From Pelecanus crispus (Eukaryota > Chordata > Aves > Pelecaniformes > Pelecanidae): a stretch of 64,000 nt of DNA. A program made the translations under genes and the position numbers. This document shows positions 1 to 10,200 of the stretch, piece by piece; the stretch's first letter is position 1; the number at the start of each line of letters is the position of its first letter. The stretch is taken from NCBI RefSeq assembly GCF_030463565.1, contig NC_134643.1, positions 211,472,583 to 211,536,582 of the forward strand. Direction: 5' to 3'. A model generated the notes under the pieces. The model saw only the letters and a program-made list of their open reading frames with translations. It made no database searches and was not told where the DNA came from.

Positions 1-1169
1 CGGGGTAATGTCAGTTTTCTGTTGGCTTAGCTTTCTCAACCAGGTTGTTGTTAAATGCAGGAGGACTAGCTCTGACGTAGACCACTTTCTGCAGGACTGA
101 GTCCTTCCTGGGGAAGCTTAGTTTAGCTGTGTCCCATCCTTCTTTTTTTGTGTGTTTGTTTTCCCTAAGCTCCCTAATTAAACAGTCTAACATGCCTTGA
201 AGTCCTGCCCTCCATCTTGATATTGCAGGGGTAAGATACAATGAGTGGTGTGCCATTTGTATTTGCGAACTTTACCATTTGGAAATCTTCACTAAGGTTT
301 TGTAACTACTAAGAAAATGCCCTATTTCTGTGATACTTAGTTGAGGTTATTTGCTTGCCTTTAGCAGAATATTGTTATAAGTGATCATAACTAAACTCTG
401 CTTGGCAAAGGCAGAATCCACGACTGATCCTCTTGCATGCATGTGAACGCCGGACTTTTCATTCTTTGTGATTTGTCTTTAAATTTTACCACTTGTTTGT
501 TGACCAGGCCTGAGGACAGAGTAATCAGGCCTCAATTAGTCTTTAGGGTATGATGATATTTCACCAGAGGTGTGATCCTTCTCTATCCTACCACCCACGT
601 GCCAAATGTTCAGTGGATGCATTAACATGCTGTTAGTCCCAAACTAAGTAATGCAACTTCCTAGTGGAGCTTAGTGTCTCGCCATGCTGTCCATGTAGGG
701 GCAGAGCAAACACCCGTCTGCCTGCAAAGGCCTTCCAGACTTTATAGGAGAAGATTTATGTGAGAAGTTTTTTTCCTTCTGCTGTAGGTGATGCAGGTCA
801 TATGTTATTAGTGAAGGAAGGTGTCTGATTTTTCTACCTCTTACTTCTTTCAGTCCCCTTTCATCTCAAGGAAGAAAACTTGGGATGGTGATGATGGGGA
901 AGATAAAACCGAGGATGGAAAGGAGTTCCAGTTCATTTGATGGTTGGGTAGTGCAAATGTTGCCGTTTGTAATGTACTAAGAGCAGGCTGTTGTGGTACA
1001 GTGCTTTTATATCATTGTATCTAACTCCTGTCCATGGTAGTTTAGTCATTTATATGCCCAAAGCAAGTGACAGATGCTGTGCTTTTCCCCCTCCCCCCCC
1101 CCCCCACTTCTTAGTAATAAAGCACCTAAAACTATCTTATTCTTCTTGGTTTTTATGTGGAAAATGAAG
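1..1169 (+). other. TMEM123: TMEM123 intron (left part, incomplete)
   Basis: This stretch precedes the first recognisable TMEM123 exon and reads as intron. I see no coding signal in either strand. It ends in a long cytosine-rich tract (about 1087-1105) followed by a TTAG at about 1110-1113, which looks like a strong splice acceptor. The reading frame behind that acceptor is closed by an in-frame TAA (1127-1129), so it is probably not the one used for coding. The exon for the signal peptide and N-terminus must lie left of the window. Confidence 0.6.
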
Positions 1170-1217
1170 AGATGAACAACTCCAGCGGTACTACATCCTC
1201 TTCTACAATTCCAGACC
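1170..1217 (+). CDS. TMEM123: TMEM123 coding exon a (Ser/Thr-rich)
   Basis: This exon encodes roughly (E)EMNNSSGTTSSSTIPD plus one base and is followed by the donor GTAAGT. The acceptor is weak (TGAAG, with a poor pyrimidine tract). I chose 1170 because it makes the exon 48 nt and phase 1 at both ends, as in the next two exons. AG at 1170-1171 is an alternative that would not keep the phase pattern. The donor side is firm and the acceptor side is inference. Confidence 0.6.
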
Positions 1218-4200
1218 GTAAGTTGCAAGGTAATACTCTTGGCATTTCTATTGCTGTTGTTCAGTAGCATTGAGAAAAGCAGTATATATTATTGTATGCC
1301 TTAAACTGTCCTGTAATAGTTTGCCCTTTATTTTATTTTATTGAATTGTGAACAGCTGTAGGGCAGGAGGGAGGTACTTTGATTGTCACATCTATTCCAG
1401 GATGACTGAAGGTATTTAAGAGGAACAGTAGAACGCAAGTCAATCCTCACATCCTTAGGTACCCCAGAGCAACAGAGAGAGGAGAAATAAAAAGGGAAAA
1501 TTTTATGTATAGAACTAGAAATACCTGCCAACATCAATTTACAGTTAAAAAGAGAATCACCAGCTCACGAAGTCTGCTAGCCTAGAATTCAGTGCTCTTG
1601 AGAAAAAGGCAAGGCACTTTTTCATTTGATTTTTAACATCAAAATGTATTCTGGGTCCACCGTGCTTGAGCTCATTGCTAAAGTACGTGTTTATTTCCTA
1701 GTGTAATCTCATTTTAACTGCGTTAAGCTGTACACCTTTAAGCATGTGCCATGCAAAAGGCATATTCCTTGAGCCATTTTTGCCCTGTACTACTTCACTG
1801 ATCCCATTTGCTGTAGGCCAACAAGTGGGATGTAGAGCCAATATTCTGCTCGTTGACTCACTCTGTCTTGTGTTAATTGCATCACTGACTCACAGCCAAA
1901 TTCCAGGCAGTGTACGTGGCTTCTTTTCACCTGTATGAGCATGCAGTCGCCATCCAGATGTGTTCCCCAGGTTGCAGAAGTAAGCACTCAGAACTTGGGG
2001 AAACCCAACGCTGTGTTCTGGTTACAGTATTGGGCCAGTGTGGGAAAGGTTTAGAACCAGGCGCATGCATGGTTTATGCTGGTGTAAAAGTCAGCATATC
2101 CAAGAAAGAATTTGTTTGTAATTGTACAATCACAGACTGTTTCTCAAAGGCAATTAAATCTGCAACGTAATATTCCAGGTATGTCAATATAAGGGTTTTG
2201 TGTGCAGGATGCAATGGTGGGGCTAGTTGGCTATGATTACACCGAAGAAAAGACAAAGTAATTCCCTCTGTAATTTTTTTCCCCCTTTTTGGTAGGTGGT
2301 ATGAGGGTGTAAATTTGTTGCATTTGTTCTTAAACCTGAGCCTGCTCATAACATGTATGCAACTGCAAAGAGGGTTGACAGAACTGTTTTGGACTAGACT
2401 TTTCCAGTGGTAAGAACAGCAGATCCATTCAAAGGAAATAGGCCTGCTTCTTGATTCTGGTAGCTGTGTTGCTATTCTCATCTCTGAAGTTACGCACTTT
2501 GTTTTCCAGCCATGCTGAAAAGCAGTAGAGCTGCTGCAAGGTGCATAGCACCAGCCATGTGGGAGGATGCTGTAAAAGATGAGTTACTTCAGAGAAAAGG
2601 ATAATCACAGAATGGGCATAGACAAAAGTGCAGAATGAAGGGAGGAAAGTATGGCAAGTGATGCTTCCAAGGAACGGGAGTTACCAAGCAGCGCAGTAGA
2701 TCTTTGCCAGGAGGAAGAGACCATTAATCTGTGAGAAACATTGAAGAGGGATGCAGCAATGAGGACAGAAGTGAGAGTGGGAGGGTGCCTAAGAACCTAG
2801 AATTAACATGAGTAGGAGGGGGAGGAAAAAAGAGAACTGGAAAAGTGGAAGTGAAAGAAAGGAGGGAAGGACAAAACCATTAAAACCATTAAGACTTAAA
2901 CATGGTTTATATTTTATGTCTTTGGAAACAGGTACATTCTTAGGACCCTTTTTGTGTAGAGAGCATAAGCCCACGGAACGATGTTTCGCAGGGTATCAGT
3001 CTGTCTGTACCTGACACGACTACAGTATGTTCCTAGCATGAGCCCGGTTTGTAACAGAGATGCCGCAAAACGAAAGTAAAGATTGAGGGACAGGAAATGG
3101 AACTGAAATAGAGGAATAAAAACTGGGGGGGGGGGGGGGGGGGTGCGGACCTACAGTGCTTAAATAGGTCAAGAAAGTCAATGACAGTATGGCTGAAAAC
3201 AGCAACTGGAATAGAGCATGACATAGAAGTGGAAGAGAGCAAAAAGAGGAGATGTAAAGAATTCAGATGCAGACCATTTGGGCACTGCTGTGCATACAGT
3301 GTGTCCTGGTTTCAGCTGGGATAGAGTTAATTTTCTTCCTAGTAGCAGGCATAGTGCTGTGCTTTGGATTTAGTAGGAGAATAATGTTGATAACACACTG
3401 ATAGTTTAGTTGTTGCTAAGTACTGCTTATGCCAGTCAAGGACTTTTCAGCTTCCCATGCTCTGCCAGGTGTACAAGAAACTGGGAGGGGGCACAGCCAG
3501 AAGAATTGATCCAAACTGGCCAAAGGGCTATTCTATACCATGTGATGTCATGCTCAGTATAGAAACTGGGGGGGGGGGGGTTGGCCGGGGAGCAGCAATC
3601 GCTGCTCAGGGACTGTCTGGGTATCGGTGGGCGGGTGATGAGCAATTGCATTGTGCACCACTTGCTTTGTATATTATTGCTACTATTATTATTATATTGT
3701 TGTTATTATCATTACTATTTTACTTTATTTCAATTATTAAACTGTTCTTACCTCAACCCAGGAGTGTTTCTCACTCTTACTCCTCCGATTCTCTCCCCCA
3801 TCCCATCGGGGTAGGGGGAGTGAGCGAGTGGCTGTGTGGTGCTTAGTTGCTGGCTGGGGCTAAACCATGACACTGTAACTATGTTCTTGCTGCACTGAGA
3901 TCTGGAAGCATTTTGCAGGGGGATAAAACCATCTGCTTTGGGATGGAATACTCTGCTCTGTTCCCACTTGTAGCCTGCAAACACAGATACCCTGAGGAGA
4001 CTATTGTGTTGTGGGTACTTTAATTATAGTATGTTGAAATGAAAATGAATAATATTTTTTTCTTGTTTTCCTTTTTCCTTGAAGACAATAGCAGTTCATC
4101 CAATCTCACATCACCCACACAATCTACAGCGACATCTACAGTAGGTATGTACCTGTTCATCTGTCTGTTACTACGAACCTAGAAGTTAGCTCCAAACCTA

Positions 4201-7200
4201 CCCTGGATCATACCAAATTCTAAATAAATAACCATCAAAAGTGAGTATTTGAGACAGGCATTATCATTTTAGGGCTGGGAGGCAACATGTAAAGCAACTC
4301 TGAAATGAAGCTATGCTGGGTTTCAAATTCAGGTAGCATGCTTCATCAGTAGGAGCAATGACATTTGCGGTGCCATTGAAAAACAGGAATCAAAATAAAA
4401 CTTCAAGGAAGAATTGAAAGAAGTTGGTCTTTTTAATGTTCATTCTTTGTCTCTAAGTAAACTTCTTTCATTTTCATGGAGTAAAGATTAATAGGTTGTT
4501 GTGCAAACAGTGCATATCTGTTTAATGTTATTTCACCATAAATAGATTTAGGGTATAATGAAGTCCTGAGGGCTTGAGTTTCAAGAGTAAGACTCCATTT
4601 CCTTTTAGGTAAGACTCATGGCACCTTATACCATAGAAAATAGTACTTATAGAGCTCATAGCACAAAACAGTGGAGTTAAAACGAGACATGAGCAGCAGA
4701 TCTGGGACAGTCTGTCACAGGTGCTTTTGCATTGTCCTAGCGCTACCTAACATCTTCCCTTAACAACTTGGCAAAAGAACTGTAGGTAAGAATGATTTCC
4801 CAAGGCAGCGGTGTTGTGATGCTCCAACATAAGTAGTGTGTTTCCAAAACACATCTTTGTAGAAAGAAGAAATAGTTGTGTTAGATCAACTAGTAGAGTT
4901 TGAAAGCAGACACTTAACCTGGAACACAAACAGTTCATCCACTTGTATTTGCAGTGTTCCAGCTGTTGGCTGTGTCAATATGAGATTATTAAAAAAGGAC
5001 ATTAAGAAATGATCTTCTGGAAGAACTTGAACAGGCTTATTTCACCACATCAGTAATGACTGGTTAGGAATTAATGTCATACAGTTGTTCAGTCTGCTAT
5101 GCACAGATAAAAGGTGGTGCCTGAGAGAAGAGAAGCTAGTTCCATGCATGAACTGGGTCCCCTTTGTGCCAAGAGCCATGTGAAAGCAGGGCAGAAATAT
5201 TGGGCAGAAATACTGTGCCTACCCTAAGATACTTTGTCCGTTTGTGGAGTTTTATGCTGATCGTAATGTCCCAACTATGTCATTCCATTTCCAGTACAGC
5301 GCTCTTACTTTGTGTCTCTGTAGTCTCCAGATAACCTCTGAGCTACCACACTCAGAAGTTGCTTGTTATTCATTTAAGAATAACTCGCCAGGAAAAAAAA
5401 AATCTCTGCAAAGACCTTCCTTTTGATAGCAAGGAAGTTGTGGAGTGTCTCATTCCACTGCCTGCAGTGTACCAGTTTAAGCATGTCAAACTTGGAAAGT
5501 GGAGAGATTTTTGTAATCCCCTTGTTGCCGTAGGGCCTTCCCCATGTGTAAAGCCATTGTTAACCACAGGTGTTTCACCCACCCTGTGCTCCAGCCCTTC
5601 TGCCCTCTGCTCCAACCCTGACTATGGGTTTCTTGCAGAGGTCTGAGCTTTACTGTGTCTGGATAATAATAGTAAAGAGAGGCCTGTGCCGTTTACTGTT
5701 AGGCACAGTACAAATCTATGTGCCTCCTTCACACAGTTTATGATTCACATCCTTTACTCGTCTTTTTTTTTTTTTTTTTGTTAGAAACTTCATAGATTTT
5801 CAGACAGTGTGCATCCATTTTGATTATCTGTCTCAACCTCTTCAGAATAAAGACTACTGGATATATGTACTTAATTTTGCTTAAAGTAGCTGCCTTTTTT
5901 TTTTTTTTTTCCTGGACGCTTTTCAAGGCAGAAGCAAAAGTTTGTTTCATTCAGTCATTTTCCATTCAATAATAATTATTTTGTATGTTAGCACATGCTT
6001 ATGCAATTTGAGTTGTGTTTGTTCTTCTTGAGTTAGAACACTAAGGGAGTAGTGCATGCTGCTAAGAATTCTTATCTTTATGCTATATATAGTTTGATTG
6101 ACGGATATAGCATAGCTATTCAATGTTTGAACACAGGTAGCATACTAAGTAACATACTTGTCTCTCTTAAAAATAAAGCATCATAAACCTGAACTGTATT
6201 CCCGGCATGCATCCTTTTTAAATAATAAAAACTAACTCAGGCAGTCTGAATTTGTTTAGCGTGAGGTTCGATGAAGCCCAGCTGGTCTTTTGGGGAAAAA
6301 GTAATTAGGGAAATAAAAGATAAAAGGACAGATGTTGCTAGCAAATGTTCTTTCATCTTAACTCTGTTGCTAAAATAGTACGGGTAGGATTTTTCAAAGA
6401 CACAGAAGAACAGATTGGTGCCCAATTCATGTCAGCTTCCCAAATTCTCCAGCTGCCCCAGATAGCCTCCCACTGAGGTTTTGAAATGACTGATGCTAAA
6501 TACATCATGAAAGATAAGTCTGTAGGAGAGTAACCAGATTTTATTCTTAATGTTACATCACCAAGGGCTGTAATCTTGATAAAGAAAAAAGGATCACTAG
6601 TACGAAAGAGAGGGGGAACAAGTAATATGCAAATTTGCTGAATTTCCTCATGATAGCTGCTTGGATATTTTTTGTGCTTTCTTAGGTTTTCTGTAGGGTA
6701 ATTCAGTGCCCATGGAATAAGTACCATCTTTGTGTAATACCGTTTAATGTTACGCATGGAACAATTAGCCTTTATATTGCTGAGAAACAGAAGCCAGTTT
6801 GACACTCAGAAATCGTGGCTCAAAAAAAAAAAAAAACCACAGAAAACTGACTGGTTAACACTTGCATTCAGATCTGTCTGTCTTTGGTTATCTTTTATAT
6901 TACGAATGCAGTTACCAGGTGTGGTTTCATGTCATACAACTGTAGATATTTTCCATATAGACATTTCCTTGCTTATTTCCTACAATGAGGAACCATTTGA
7001 TATTTATAGATCATTGTGCCTTTGGGGAGTTTACCTGTCACTATTAAAATGTGCCCTGAATTTTATCTGATGTATTTTACACATGCTTCATAGAGGAACT
7101 GAATTTCCTAATTGTAACAAGGTAAGCACATGAATATAGTACTCCAACTGTTCCATCTCAGTGAATGCTCATTTCAAAATGTTTCCTAGGGTTGTGGCAC

Positions 7201-10200
7201 ACGACAATTATAACATCAAAGAACAGGAAAATAAAAAACAATTACTATGGGGACTGTATTGGGCTGTTTCAGTAGTTTTAATGTTAAATGTCTCAGAAAA
7301 GTGTTGTGTAGGCCAGTTCCTTTCTGAATGCTTACATTGTTCTATTGTTTGGGGTTTTTAAAGTTTTTGATGTTCACACCTGTACTGGAAGCAGTGATAC
7401 TTAAGTCTTAGCAAAGACACCATTCTGTGTGTAGCTACTCACATTTTAAACCACACTTACAGGAAGATTATTCTATAGAAGCATTTCAGATGCTGTATAA
7501 AAAAAAGCAGAAATTGAGTATCAAGTTTATTGTGGAACTGAGATGAAACTACCTGTTCTTCTGTTGTTCTGGTTTTAGACAATTTCAAGAAAACATGGGT
7601 ATAATTAGACTTTTGAATGTCCATAATGAAAAGCTTTTGTGGTGTTTAAAATTAACCCAGCTTGTGTGAGGTTATAGAAGTAATACAGAAGTAGACCACT
7701 GCAAAGGGAGCTTTTTCTCCCTAAAATTCCTTGATACATAAAAGCTATTTGCCTCATACTGTCTGCTTAGAGAAATGTTAGTTGTGTAACAGGCTTATGT
7801 TTCTCATTAGTTCCTTCTTAGAAAAATAAGTAATTATTCTTAAGATCATTCTAGCTGGCTGCCTTCTACTGAGGTTCTAAGGATCTTACTATAAATATCA
7901 ATATTATTCTTGAATTTTGCTTCATGGTATTTTTATTCTGAACAGTTCATTACTGCTTTCTGAGGAGGGAAGGGGAAATGTTAGGTAAAAGCAGAGTAAA
8001 ATGTAAAGACGTCAGGTGTCAATTAAACTTGTGAAACAGCATTCCAGTCTTTGTTTTAACCTTGGCAAGACAGCTCGCCACTAAATAAATGATACAAGCC
8101 AACAGATTTAGTCAAACTTTTATCATGTGCAGAAAACCTTTTGAACCTCAAGTTTAACATACATACAGAATTCTCTCTGTTAAGTTTAATATACATGCAG
8201 CCTTAGTAAAGCCAGTGTATTATTCAAAGCAAATTAAAGATTAAATCATTTCTAAAATGGGGTTGGGGGGGGTGTGTTTTAATGCAAAATCCATTCTTAT
8301 CAGAAAAGCTTAGTTACCTGAAAAGTTGGGTGCGCTTCAAATGAAAAGTTACTCTTGATCCAGAATTTTATCACATTTTAAAATACTGTAAGTCAGATGT
8401 GATTTTATGGAATTGGATAGTGTTATGCAAAAAAACCAAGCCCTTCTAAAAGTTATGAGATATTATCCAGGTTTTCTTTACAGTCTTTCCTTTCAACTAT
8501 TCCTGACCTTGAGCCCCAGAAATCAGAAATTATGTCTTTCCAAAGGAAATGCATAGGGAAAGAGGCTGTATGCAAGCCTGGGTATCCATGCAGTGGCATT
8601 TTCATTGTTAAGCTCTCATCCCTGCTCACTGCAGGGGGGTTGGGCTAGATGATCTCTCAAGGTCCCTTCCAACCCAAAGCATTCTATGATTCTATCTTAT
8701 TCAATGAGTATACAGTTTATTATTTTTATGTATTTTTTGTGTGATATCACAAACAAAAAATTTCCCAGGTATGTCCACCAGTACTACTCATCTGACCAGT
8801 ACCAATCAGCCCACCAAAACCACTATGTCTGTCACCTTGACGAATCAGCCCACCAAAACCAGCCAGACAACAAGATCCACCACCACTTCATCAGTCACAT
8901 CATCACAAATCAATACTACAGTGGTGACCACTTCCAAGATTTCTTTCACATCTGTAACAGGTGAGTTCATGTTTCAAGAAGCTCGTAAAGGGTTGTATAC
9001 ATGTTGATATATGTTGTACAATTGTAGAATTGTTAGTTTTACAGTAGTATAACAAAGGAAGAAGGTCTTTGCATGCTGAAAAATGAGAGTAAGGTGGGGT
9101 TTTATTATTAAGTTGGCTACAGCAGTGTTGCTCTGAGCACTCCACTTACTTAAGTGAGGCTTCACTTAACCTGAGAGACCTGACATATTTAGGGGGGGAA
9201 AAAAAAAACAAGTGGTCTGAACCAGCAGCCACCAGCAAGGAGATGAGCAATGTGAGGAGAAAGCCTGGCTTTTGAATACAACTCCTATATTTGTTTAGCT
9301 CTCCCTTCTTCAGCTTACTGGAACTCATCTCTAATACTTCCTTTTTCACAGCTGACCTGTGGCTCAAAATGTGTCTACTGGCTTGGTAGAAAGACTGAGT
9401 TCTGTTCGCTACATTTGTAGCAATGTAATTAATTTTATCCCTAATGGCGGATGCAGTATGACTATGAATGAGCCACACTTTATGTCAAAGTTGTCAAATA
9501 CGGTTTGACAGTACCCCTTAATACAAAAACAGTAAGTGTAGAAATTCAGTATTTCCTTGCGGCGAGCTGCTTGTTTGTACCACTTCATGTTTGCACTTCT
9601 AAATGTGTCGGGGTTGCTCACATATCAGTGAAATGTTACTGGATAGGTGAAGCTGTAATCAGCAGAACTTTTAGTTGGCCACGTAATGCTCCCTGTAGCA
9701 AGTACAAATAGAGATGGGCACGGACTGGGTCTTTTCATGGGAGTCTGTAGCAGATAAAACCAGTCTTCACATGGAAACTGCTGTGGCTTATCTGAGGTCG
9801 TTATCTGTGTCAATATTTGTGTTGGGCTGCAGAGCTGATCTCACTTGGAGTGTGAGGATACAATTCCATGAGACAAGTTAAAGTGATTTAACAGCTCGTC
9901 ACCACCAAAAGTATTTTACTCCCACCATGTAACTATAGTGACTGACTTGGTGGTTGTTGGACCCCTCTGCAGACTGACTCAGTATGCTCATCTGATTAAA
10001 AGCAACTTTTTTTCTGCTTGGGTTAATTTCAGGCCAGCTTAGAGAGTTAATTGGCTCATGGAGGGTATGAAAAGCACTAGAACTGGCCATAGAAGGGCAG
10101 GAGCCGCATGTGTGGATGGAGGAGAGAGCAGGGGGAAGAAAGGCAGGGGAAAGAGGGAGGTAGAGAGGAGAAGGGGAAATCAGTCTTCCAGAGACAGCAA

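Noticed and set aside
2074-2481. 135-codon minus-strand open frame in a TMEM123 intron
   Set aside because: No domain is recognised, and it is antisense within an intron.
6353-6805. 150-codon minus-strand open frame in a TMEM123 intron
   Set aside because: There is no domain, no splice context and no recognisable family. Its length is compatible with chance in 64 kb.
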